In this document: positions 6,731-13,067 of the stretch, piece after piece | Layout: the number at the start of each line of letters is the position of its first letter | Position numbering within the stretch: the stretch's first letter is position 1 | From: Candidatus Fibrimonadales bacterium | Lineage (GTDB): Bacteria; Fibrobacterota; Fibrobacteria; Fibrobacterales; Fibrobacteraceae | Reading direction: 5' to 3' | NCBI GenBank assembly: GCA_009788135.1 | Contig: WQSA01000007.1 | Location: forward strand, 1 to 25,144 | Length of the DNA: 25,144 nucleotides | The notes under the pieces: model-generated | Told to the model about the DNA's origin: nothing | The model's database searches: none | Seen by the model: only the letters and a program-made list of their open reading frames with translations | Program-made: the position numbers and the translations under genes

Positions 6731-8063
6731 CATCCTGTTCTGCACGCTTCCTTTGCATGCAGAATTTGTAGTTTCAGATGGCGATAGATTTGCCCGTTTA
6801 AGATTGTTTTTAAAAGATTCGCTTATAGTCGGGGAACAAAACTCAGTGACTGCGGGGATTTTTTTGAACGGGCTCATAGCTCCAAATCTTTCTTTTGATG
6901 CCTCTGCGGAAGTCAATATGGACAATGCATTCGGCTTAACATATCCAGGGCATGACTTTGAACCTTATTTTGGTTATCCATATGTGAACCTCGACAAGCA
7001 AAGCGATAGCAAAGGCCGCACCTGGGATTTTTTCAGAGCGCGCACAGACTGGCAAGCTGCTTCGTATTTTAAAATTTCAGGAGGCTATGATTATTTGGCT
7101 TATGGCCCGGCAAGGCGCAACAAACTCGCTTTGCGAGGCGGAGATTTTTATTGGCGCGCAATTCAAGACACTTCAGACTATGCTTATATAAGAAGGCCGG
7201 TGCCAACGCCTTTTATAGGCTGGGATTTGAATTTGGCTTTCGTCTCTTATTCGCAGCACGTTATGCAATTGAAAAACTGGAAAGAACATTCAAAATATTT
7301 GCACGCTCACAGGCTGGATTTCAGAGTTTCGGATAATTTTTCATTTGGTTTGGCAGAGACTATGGTTTATGGCAGCAGTCCCGATGAAAGTCGCTCTATG
7401 GAACCCATATACTTGGCTCCTTTTGTGCCTTATGTTTTTGCCGAAAGCTATGGCGGAGATAGAGACAATAAAGCTATGGCTGTGGATTTTTCTTGGAAGC
7501 TATTTAAAAAGTTTGAACTTTACGGAGAATTGTTTATAGACGATTTGGATAACATCACTTCTTTTTTTGATGAATCGTGGTGGGGCAACAAGTGGGCAGC
7601 TTCCGTTGGTCTAGCGATAGATTCCGCAAAAATCGGCATGTTCAATTGGGATTATAATTTTGAATTCACGCGCATAGAGCCTTGGGTTTACACTCATCAC
7701 AAAGGTTTTGGCAACGATTATTCGCATTTCGGAAATTCCCTGGGTTCGGATTTGGGCCCTAATTCAAGAGAGATTTACAATCGCTTGGGAATTTCGTATA
7801 AAGATTTTTTGAAACTTGATTTATCCATTTCTGCTGTTGCCAAAGACACTGCATTTGGCAGCAGGATTGGAGATATTCATGGGCCAGATGACGCTGAAGA
7901 TAAAAAATATTTGAACTCCAAAAGCACTGTGAATTATCAGGAATACGGTGCTGCGATTTTATACAAGCCTTTTTCTATTTTAAGCATAGGCGTAAAGCAG
8001 TATTTGGTTTTCAATGAATATAAGGGGAGCCGGACTGAGATATTTAGCGGGGTGGTGTGGTAA
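6678..8063 (+). CDS. Wzi-like capsule assembly outer membrane beta-barrel protein
   Basis: The 461-residue product begins with a signal peptide (basic LKRTLKAIEDLK, hydrophobic GILCSILFCTLPL, cleavage after HA near residue 28). The body is rich in alternating aromatic strands. It has features of the Wzi/capsule-assembly barrel family, including an HRLDFRVSDNFSFGLAET-like strand near residue 214, an APFVPYVFAE segment, GELFIDDLDN and a late LGSDLGPNSREIYNRLG motif. Such proteins sit in the outer membrane and help attach or assemble surface polysaccharide. The ATG at 6678 lies 53 bases inside the RelA/SpoT gene. TTG 6693 is an alternative start, and both keep the signal peptide. It overlaps the next gene by seven bases, so 6678-9461 is probably one operon. 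Confidence 0.7.
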   Translation: MLKRTLKAIEDLKGILCSILFCTLPLHAEFVVSDGDRFARLRLFLKDSLIVGEQNSVTAGIFLNGLIAPNLSFDASAEVNMDNAFGLTYPGHDFEPYFGYPYVNLDKQSDSKGRTWDFFRARTDWQAASYFKISGGYDYLAYGPARRNKLALRGGDFYWRAIQDTSDYAYIRRPVPTPFIGWDLNLAFVSYSQHVMQLKNWKEHSKYLHAHRLDFRVSDNFSFGLAETMVYGSSPDESRSMEPIYLAPFVPYVFAESYGGDRDNKAMAVDFSWKLFKKFELYGELFIDDLDNITSFFDESWWGNKWAASVGLAIDSAKIGMFNWDYNFEFTRIEPWVYTHHKGFGNDYSHFGNSLGSDLGPNSREIYNRLGISYKDFLKLDLSISAVAKDTAFGSRIGDIHGPDDAEDKKYLNSKSTVNYQEYGAAILYKPFSILSIGVKQYLVFNEYKGSRTEIFSGVVW

Positions 8064-9136
8064 TTATAATAGCATTGCTTATCATTTGCGGAGTTAACGC
8101 TTTTGCTTGGAATCCAACTCCAAAAATAATTGAGGAACAAGCTGCGCAAACTGCATTTGCACAACTCACCGATTTTCAAAGCGCTGCCCGTCCAGAATAC
8201 GATGCATATATAACCGCAGGCATAATTTACCTGCCGCTCCCAAGCCAAAGCGAACTTTCCACGGAGTGGGGCACGCATAAAGGTTTTGCGCTTAGGCAGC
8301 GATTGGGTATGTGGCTAACGGATAAATTTGATAAAAGAAACTCCATGGGCTTGAAATATGGACTGGCTTGGTTTGCCGAGCGGCACGGATGGGATAACGA
8401 AGATTTCCTGTTAGTTCCCAACAGAGGAGACTTCTCGCAAATAAACCAGATTCACACCTTTGCCTTAACTGTTGCAGATAGTTTAAATCAATGGATGCTT
8501 GGTGGTGGCGCGCAATACTTGAACGCTTGGGAGGAGACTCTGAGATGGTGGCTCTTGGGAACATGGAACAGATTTTCCATTATGCCGGTTTTTCATAAAA
8601 GCGACTTGCAATTTTTGAATATGCAATTGTATTTGCAAGCCAGGCAGCTGCGAGGCAACAAAGATTCATGGCAAACTTACCTGCCAGATTTGGAATTTAC
8701 CTTTTACTCGGAAGACTCGCTCAGAATGTTCATCTCTCAAAATATATTCAAACAGAGATTTTACCTGGAAGGTTCTTTTTGGGCGCATAACGGAGACTTT
8801 GACTGGGCGGCTTTTAAATATTACCTGGATCCGTCGCGTCTGATACTCGCTCTGGAAGCTACAGTTGCCAAAAAAGCAAGGGAAAACGGCAAAGACAAAA
8901 TTTATTTTGGCGGCGGCATAACTCTTCCCTTTTTGCGAGTGGCATACAACCACGCAGATGACTTTGACAGCTTTTTCAAAAGCCGAGGGCTATGGATAGT
9001 TGAGTTGCGCTTTGCTATTGGAACGGCTGGCGATTCATTCTTTGCGCTGGAGGCTTCAAAGCCTGCACCCAGCGAAATAAGCCGTACCCCGGTGAAAAAA
9101 CAAGAATCTAATCTGGAGAAAGACAATGGGCAATAA
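8057..9136 (+). CDS. Exported protein of unknown function, envelope operon
   Basis: I do not recognise the family. The 359-residue product starts at GTG 8057, overlapping the Wzi-like stop, and has a clear signal peptide (VIIIALLIICGVNAFA, cleavage before WNPTPK). The mature part is rich in Trp, Tyr and Phe with alternating strands (ETLRWWLLGTWNRFSIMPVF, RFYLEGSFWAHNGDF, WIVELRFAIG), which suggests an outer membrane or periplasmic beta-structured protein. The last ~25 residues are polar and Pro/Lys-rich. Overlap with its neighbours at both ends suggests it works with the Wzi-like protein and the following lipoprotein. Confidence 0.7.
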   Translation: MVIIIALLIICGVNAFAWNPTPKIIEEQAAQTAFAQLTDFQSAARPEYDAYITAGIIYLPLPSQSELSTEWGTHKGFALRQRLGMWLTDKFDKRNSMGLKYGLAWFAERHGWDNEDFLLVPNRGDFSQINQIHTFALTVADSLNQWMLGGGAQYLNAWEETLRWWLLGTWNRFSIMPVFHKSDLQFLNMQLYLQARQLRGNKDSWQTYLPDLEFTFYSEDSLRMFISQNIFKQRFYLEGSFWAHNGDFDWAAFKYYLDPSRLILALEATVAKKARENGKDKIYFGGGITLPFLRVAYNHADDFDSFFKSRGLWIVELRFAIGTAGDSFFALEASKPAPSEISRTPVKKQESNLEKDNGQ

Positions 9137-9461
9137 ACTATGGGCAATAATGTTTGCGGCAGCATTTTTTCTTATATCCTGCACGCACTGGTTTATTGAT
9201 ACCGAGACCCGTCTTCGGGTAAAAAACCTCACGAGTGAGGAAATTCACGGTTTTTCCATAATCTCGAAAAACAATAATGTCAAGGTTTTGATTAAGGATA
9301 TATCTTCCGAGCGCTATGAGGGCGATTTGGTTGGAGAATTCAATTTTGCGGCGTATCTTGGGGATTCGCTAATAGATTTAGGAGTCCATAAGCTAAAGGG
9401 GGGCGTTGTTTATGCGGAAATATATAAAGAAGAAGTGTTTAAGGTACAATTTCGCAAATAA
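9126..9461 (+). CDS. Small lipoprotein of unknown function
   Basis: The 111-residue product has a lipoprotein signal (KLWAIMFAAAFFLIS followed by C19, lipobox LISC), so the mature protein would be lipid-anchored. The ~90-residue remainder alternates short hydrophobic strands (TRLRVKNLTSEEIHGFSII, VKVLIKDI) and looks like a small beta-sandwich. ATG 9126 overlaps the previous stop by 11 bases; an in-frame ATG at 9141 is possible but shortens the signal. It is the last gene of the envelope operon. No named family was recognised. Confidence 0.7.
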   Translation: MGNKLWAIMFAAAFFLISCTHWFIDTETRLRVKNLTSEEIHGFSIISKNNNVKVLIKDISSERYEGDLVGEFNFAAYLGDSLIDLGVHKLKGGVVYAEIYKEEVFKVQFRK

Positions 9462-9474
9462 TCTATTTTTTTTG

Positions 9475-9480
9475 TAAATT
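9475..9480 (+). promoter_or_regulatory. TAAATT -10-like box, leaderless spacing
   Basis: TAAATT lies 8 bases before the GTG at 9489. No Shine-Dalgarno sequence is present between them. A run of eight T (9466-9473) sits just before the box. Confidence 0.35.
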
Positions 9481-9488
9481 TTCTTTCT

Positions 9489-10061
9489 GTGAAAAACTTC
9501 GTATATTTTTTACTCTTTTTATGCTGCTTGGCTTTCGGGCAGGATCACGGAAGGCCGGTTTACGTTGTTGATGGCAGAGACAATCAGAAATACAAAGCGG
9601 TTAGGATAGGCGATCATGTGTGGATGGCCAGGAATCTTAACTACAATTCAGGTATCTTCAACAGCTCTTGGTGCAATGACTGCAAAGTATATGGCCGTTT
9701 ATACGATTGGGATACGGCAAAGAAAGCCTGCCCTGAAGGCTGGCACCTTCCCAGCCGCAAGGAATGGAATGATTTGATTAAAACAGTAAGCTTTGCCAGC
9801 AGACTTAGATCAGCGAGATGGAATAACGGTGCAGATGATTTTGAGTTTGACGCTTTGCCTGGAGGCTATCTCTTTAGCAGCGGTTTAATGGGTACTGATT
9901 ATATCAATGTTGGCGCAAATGGTTACTGGTGGACTTCCACCGAAGATGTAGATGGTAATGCCTTTGTAAAATATATGGGTTCCGATTACGATGAAGTCCC
10001 TGAATGGTCCCAGAGAAAATCTCGAGGCTTTTCGGTGCGCTGCGTTAAAAGTTTCGATTAA
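9489..10061 (+). CDS. Fibrobacter succinogenes major paralogous domain protein
   Basis: The 190-residue exported protein has a signal peptide (KNFVYFLLFLCCLAFG) and one full copy of the Fib_succ_major domain (TIGR02145/PF09603). Diagnostic segments are VRIGDHVWMARNLNYN, YGRLYDWDTAKKACPEGWHL, PSRKEWNDLI, FDALPGGY, GYWWTSTE and SRGFSVRCVK. The paired cysteines around SSWCNDCKVYG and the later CPEGW are typical. The domain is very abundant in Fibrobacter and occurs in other gut bacteria; its function is unknown, with a surface or binding role often assumed. GTG 9489 is chosen because the signal peptide begins there. There is no Shine-Dalgarno sequence; a TAAATT box lies 8 bases upstream. Confidence 0.9.
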   Translation: MKNFVYFLLFLCCLAFGQDHGRPVYVVDGRDNQKYKAVRIGDHVWMARNLNYNSGIFNSSWCNDCKVYGRLYDWDTAKKACPEGWHLPSRKEWNDLIKTVSFASRLRSARWNNGADDFEFDALPGGYLFSSGLMGTDYINVGANGYWWTSTEDVDGNAFVKYMGSDYDEVPEWSQRKSRGFSVRCVKSFD

Positions 10062-10066
10062 ACAAT

Positions 10067-10076
10067 TTTCTACATT
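10067..10076 (+). promoter_or_regulatory. TTTCTACATT promoter motif before fliG
   Basis: TTTCTACATT lies in the short gap after the previous stop. Its TACATT part ends 7 bases before the GTG at 10084, the same geometry as at gyrB and the OmpA-family gene. It supports the GTG as a leaderless start. Confidence 0.45.
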
Positions 10077-10083
10077 CCCATTT

Positions 10084-11163
10084 GTGGCAGCAAAGCAATT
10101 TTACAAAGAAGGCGGCAAAGGCGGCGAGGGTAGTTCTTCCAAGCCGGCGATGAAGGTTTTCGATATACCGGGGCCCAAAAAAGCTGCTATTTTGATGGTG
10201 ACCCTTGGACAGGAGGCTAGCGCCCACGTTTTTAAATCGCTAAGCGAAAAAGATATTGAAACTCTTACCATGCAGATAGCTCGCCTGGAAGGCGGCGTAA
10301 CGCCTGAAATGCGCGAATATGTTTTGCAGGAATTTCAGCAGATAAGCAATGCTCAGGAATACGTTAACCAAGGCGGTGTTGATTTTGCCCAGCAAATTCT
10401 GGAACAGTCGCTCGGTTCTCGCCGCGCGCGCGAAATTTTGGAAAAGGTGCAGAACAATATTCGCACCACCGGCTTCAACATGCTGGACAACGTGGATCCT
10501 TCGCAGCTTATATCCTTTTTGGCAAAAGAACACCCTCAGACTGTGGCTCTGCTCCTCGCTCACATGAAACCGGAAAAAGCTGCGGCAACAATTTCCGCTT
10601 TGAACCCGGATATGCAGGTAGAAGTAGCAACTCGCATAGCAACAATGGAAAGCATAAGCCCGGAAGTTTTGCAGCAGGTTGAACAGCAATTGTCGCAGAT
10701 ATTGAAAACCATGTTCACAGGCGATACCGCAGAAGTTGGCGGCGTAAAGAGCGTTGCCGAAATGCTCAACATGGTGGATAGAGGAGCGGAAAAAAATATT
10801 TTGGGAACTCTGGAAAGAGACGACCCGGAACTTGCAACGGAAATCAAAGCGCTTATGTTCGTGTTCGAAGACATGCTTCTTTTGGACGACAAAGCCATGC
10901 AGCTTGTTTTGAAAAATGTGGATTCCAAAGAACTGGCTCTCGCATTGAAGAGCGCAAACGAGCAGGTTGCAAACAAATTTTACTCAAATATGTCTAATCG
11001 CGCTGCAGAGATGATTAGAGAAGAAATTCAATATATGGGGCCAAAGCGACTTCGCGAAGTTGAAGAAGCCCAGCAAAAAATTGTGGATGTCGTTCGCCGT
11101 CTGGAAGCTGAAAACGAAATTGTTATCAGCGGTCGCGGCAGCGAAGACGATATTGTTGTATGA
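10084..11163 (+). CDS. fliG: Flagellar motor switch protein FliG
   Basis: This is a full-length FliG, 359 residues from GTG 10084 or 337 from ATG 10150. FliG forms the rotor switch ring with FliM/FliN and interacts with MotA to make torque. All three domains are visible: the N-terminal PGPKKAAILMVTLGQEAS and LSEKDIETLTMQIA, the middle domain with the conserved EHPQT motif (FLAKEHPQTVALLLAHM), and the C-terminal torque domain (FVFEDMLLLDDKAMQ, SNMSNRAAEMIREEI, EEAQQKIVDVVRRLE). The GTG start is preferred because a TTTCTACATT box lies 7 bases before it; the ATG at 10150 gives a more standard length but has no ribosome binding site. No other flagellar gene is in the window. The next gene overlaps it (ATGA). 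Confidence 0.9.
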   Translation: MAAKQFYKEGGKGGEGSSSKPAMKVFDIPGPKKAAILMVTLGQEASAHVFKSLSEKDIETLTMQIARLEGGVTPEMREYVLQEFQQISNAQEYVNQGGVDFAQQILEQSLGSRRAREILEKVQNNIRTTGFNMLDNVDPSQLISFLAKEHPQTVALLLAHMKPEKAAATISALNPDMQVEVATRIATMESISPEVLQQVEQQLSQILKTMFTGDTAEVGGVKSVAEMLNMVDRGAEKNILGTLERDDPELATEIKALMFVFEDMLLLDDKAMQLVLKNVDSKELALALKSANEQVANKFYSNMSNRAAEMIREEIQYMGPKRLREVEEAQQKIVDVVRRLEAENEIVISGRGSEDDIVV

Positions 11164-11927
11164 GAATACCATTTGTTTTTATTGCATTGCTCTGTTTCGC
11201 TTCATTTGCCAAAGCTTCGAACTTGCAAATGGGCGATTCTTATTATGCAATTCGCGCAGAAAATTCACATGGCAACATGGCAAAAGATAAGAATATAAAA
11301 GAAGCTATAAAGTACTATGCCTTGGCGCTTAAAGAGCCGAGCGAAAAAGAAGAAGCTGCCTGGAAACTGCTCCGTGCTTATCATTATTTGGGCCGCTTTG
11401 CCATGACAGATGCAAATGAAAGGGCAAGCTTTTTTGAAAAAACAAAAAAAGAGGGCGAATCTTTTTTTGCGCAGTATCCGGAAAATGCAGAAGTCGCTTA
11501 TTGGTATTCCATCAATTTGGCCTTGTGGGCCAACACGCTTAGCTATGTCAGGGCTGCGTTAAACGTGGGGAGTGCCAATGAAACGAGGGAAATCGCTTTG
11601 AGGCTTATAGCTATGGAAAAAAAAGGCGATAATATATCCGCTGCCAGAGGCTATCAGATTTTGGGCAGAGCGCATCAGAAAATACCGCATGTATTCGCCG
11701 TTTTAAAATGGGTAAATAAAGATTCTTCGGAGTATTATTTAAAAAAATCTCTGAGCTTGAATTCCAAAGATCTCGCAACAACTCTTTTTTTGGCTGAACT
11801 TTATAAAGAAAAAGGAAGAAAACGAGAAGCAGAAGAATTGTTGGCTCCCAAGCTTAAGCTCAAGCCTCGCCCTGAGGAATATCTGGAAGACGAAAGAAAC
11901 CTGACTAGAATGCGAGAACTTTTCTAA
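11160..11927 (+). CDS. Periplasmic TPR-like repeat protein
   Basis: The 255-residue product has a signal peptide (RIPFVFIALLCFASFAKA). Helical repeats follow: IKEAIKYYALALKEPSEKEEAAWKL near residues 43-65 and SSEYYLKKSLSLNSKDLATTLFLAELYKEKGRKREAEELL near 185-225, both TPR-like. The middle region (GYQILGRAHQKIPHVFAV) faintly recalls the TatT component of TRAP transporter systems, but this is not certain. It starts at ATG 11160 inside the fliG stop (ATGA), so it is probably translated with fliG. Its partner is unknown. Confidence 0.7.
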   Translation: MRIPFVFIALLCFASFAKASNLQMGDSYYAIRAENSHGNMAKDKNIKEAIKYYALALKEPSEKEEAAWKLLRAYHYLGRFAMTDANERASFFEKTKKEGESFFAQYPENAEVAYWYSINLALWANTLSYVRAALNVGSANETREIALRLIAMEKKGDNISAARGYQILGRAHQKIPHVFAVLKWVNKDSSEYYLKKSLSLNSKDLATTLFLAELYKEKGRKREAEELLAPKLKLKPRPEEYLEDERNLTRMRELF

Positions 11928-11930
11928 ATT
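11921..11930 (+). promoter_or_regulatory. TTTCTAAATT promoter motif before the GerW-family gene
   Basis: TTTCTAAATT overlaps the TPR gene stop codon (TAA at 11925-11927). Its TAAATT ends 7 bases before the ATG at 11938. No Shine-Dalgarno sequence fits between, so a leaderless transcript is predicted. Confidence 0.45.
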
Positions 11931-11937
11931 AACCTTT

Positions 11938-12294
11938 ATGTCAGTAGAAACCATAGCAGAAACGCTTTTAGAAAAGCTGAAAACCATAGCAAAGACAGAA
12001 ACCGTGATTGGCGAGCCTGTGCGCTCAGGAGAATCAACCGTTGTTCCTGTTAGCAGAATAACCATTGGAATGGGCATGGCTGGGCATACTGGCAAAGGCG
12101 ATATTGCGTCCAGCGGCGGCGGGCTTCGCATAGATCCTGTGGCATTCCTTGTGCTCAAGGGCGATGATGTCAAGGTTTTGCCAATTGAGAAAGCGCAATC
12201 CGCGCTCGCAAAAATTGCAGATATAACGCCGGAAGTACTGGCTTTTCTGCTGAAAAACATTTCAAAGAAATCTGATGAGGGCGCTTCAAAATGA
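11938..12294 (+). CDS. GerW/YtfJ-family protein
   Basis: The 118-residue protein matches the GerW (YtfJ) family: an amphipathic N-terminus (IAETLLEKLKTIA), TVIGEPVRSGESTVVPVSRI, a glycine-rich centre (GMGMAGHTGKGDIASSGGG) and PVAFLVLKGDDVKVLPI. In Bacillus the family member is a spore protein, but homologues occur widely in non-sporulating bacteria, where their role is unknown. It has no signal peptide, so it is probably cytoplasmic or membrane-associated. It overlaps the PspC gene by ATGA. Confidence 0.85.
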   Translation: MSVETIAETLLEKLKTIAKTETVIGEPVRSGESTVVPVSRITIGMGMAGHTGKGDIASSGGGLRIDPVAFLVLKGDDVKVLPIEKAQSALAKIADITPEVLAFLLKNISKKSDEGASK

Positions 12295-12476
12295 AACCAC
12301 TGAAACTCTCAAACAAAAACAGAAAAATCGGCGGCGTTTGCGCAGCGTTTGCTGAAAGCTTTGGTTTTGACGCAACTCTTGTACGCATAATTTGGGTTTG
12401 CTGCATAGTGTTCGGAGGCTTTGGGCTTTTAGCATATCTTATATGCTGGCTTGTAATTCCGCGCGAAGAAGTTTAA
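12291..12476 (+). CDS. PspC-domain small membrane protein
   Basis: The 61-residue protein is a stand-alone PspC domain: a basic N-terminus (KPLKLSNKNRKIGGVCAAFAE), FGFDATLVRIIWV, then a transmembrane segment (CCIVFGGFGLLAYLICWLVIP) and a short acidic end. PspC proteins sense or respond to inner membrane stress with PspA/PspB in enterobacteria; stand-alone versions are common and less understood. ATG 12291 overlaps the GerW-family stop (ATGA), which suggests co-expression. Its stop overlaps by three bases the stop of the convergent minus-strand gene. Confidence 0.85.
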   Translation: MKPLKLSNKNRKIGGVCAAFAESFGFDATLVRIIWVCCIVFGGFGLLAYLICWLVIPREEV

Positions 12477-13027
12477 AACGGTTGCGCTACCAAGCCAAAA
12501 TTCATTTGCAGCCTTCTTCCAGAAATGTCCAGGCCGCTGTTGCCGTCGTAATGCTCTGTAATCCACCTATGTTCGGCTTCCACTACTATTGCGGCATAGG
12601 GCGAGAGCATAAATCTGTGTCCAATGCCCAAGCCCCATTCATTCCATGCGAAGTCCGAGCTTGAGGAGTAGGCTTTGTTTCTAACATACGAAGCGGCAAT
12701 ATAAGGTCGTTCAGGGCCAATGGCGGAAAAACCTATTTGCGTGGAAAAATCAAGCCTTTTTGTTTCATCTGAATAGCCGTTTTGCGGGATCTCTTTTTTA
12801 TTGCTCGTGCTAATTCCAACTCTTGCAAATCCAATGCCATTTATCCAAACTCCTGCAAATGGCGTAATTCTAACTATTCCGTTGCCATAATTATCCATTT
12901 CAAGCAATCCGGAGCCGGTTTCCAAAACGGCACCAAGCACAACAGGCAAGCCCTGCGCATATCCGCTGCTCAGCGCAAAAACGCAAAAGATCGGCAAAAT
13001 CGTAGGCAAAAATGCATTTTTTTTCAT
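12473..13027 (-). CDS. Small outer membrane beta-barrel-like protein
   Basis: The 184-residue product on the minus strand has a signal peptide (KKNAFLPTILPIFCVFALSSGYAQ) and a series of amphipathic strands (VRITPFAGVWINGIGFARVGIS, RPYIAASYVRN, LGIGHRFMLSPYAAIVVEAEHRW). It ends in a strand finishing with Phe (QMNFGLVAQPF), typical of outer membrane barrels. Size and strand number suggest an 8-stranded OmpX/OmpW-like barrel, but no specific family is recognised. ATG at 13027 is chosen because TTTCTAAATT lies just before it on this strand; an in-frame TTG three codons upstream is unlikely. It converges on pspC with overlapping stops and no terminator visible. Confidence 0.75.
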   Translation of the reverse strand: MKKNAFLPTILPIFCVFALSSGYAQGLPVVLGAVLETGSGLLEMDNYGNGIVRITPFAGVWINGIGFARVGISTSNKKEIPQNGYSDETKRLDFSTQIGFSAIGPERPYIAASYVRNKAYSSSSDFAWNEWGLGIGHRFMLSPYAAIVVEAEHRWITEHYDGNSGLDISGRRLQMNFGLVAQPF

Positions 13028-13034
13028 TTTTTGC

Positions 13035-13044
13035 AATTTAGAAA
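13035..13044 (-). promoter_or_regulatory. TTTCTAAATT promoter motif for the minus-strand barrel gene
   Basis: Read on the minus strand, TTTCTAAATT ends 7 bases before the ATG (13027). There is no Shine-Dalgarno sequence in the gap (GCAAAAA). The spacing matches that of the leaderless candidates on the plus strand. Confidence 0.45.
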
Positions 13045-13054
13045 GATAATTTAT

Positions 13055-13060
13055 TATATT
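13055..13060 (+). promoter_or_regulatory. TATATT -10-like box for the OmpA-family gene
   Basis: TATATT ends 7 bases before ATG 13068. TTGCAA at 13031-13036 is a possible weak -35 (4 of 6) with an 18-base spacer. The divergent promoter overlaps it, so the 40-base gap holds both start regions. Confidence 0.45.
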
Positions 13061-13067
13061 TGTCTAT

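Noticed and set aside
10150..10152. ATG 10150 as the fliG start
   Set aside because: It gives a canonical length but has no Shine-Dalgarno; the codons between GTG 10084 and here are open and GTG 10084 has the leaderless promoter geometry. Kept only as an alternative.
11612..11626. A8 tract in the TPR-like gene as a phase-variation site
   Set aside because: It lies mid-gene in an intact frame in an A-rich codon context (GAA AAA AAA GGC), with no sign of alternative states.
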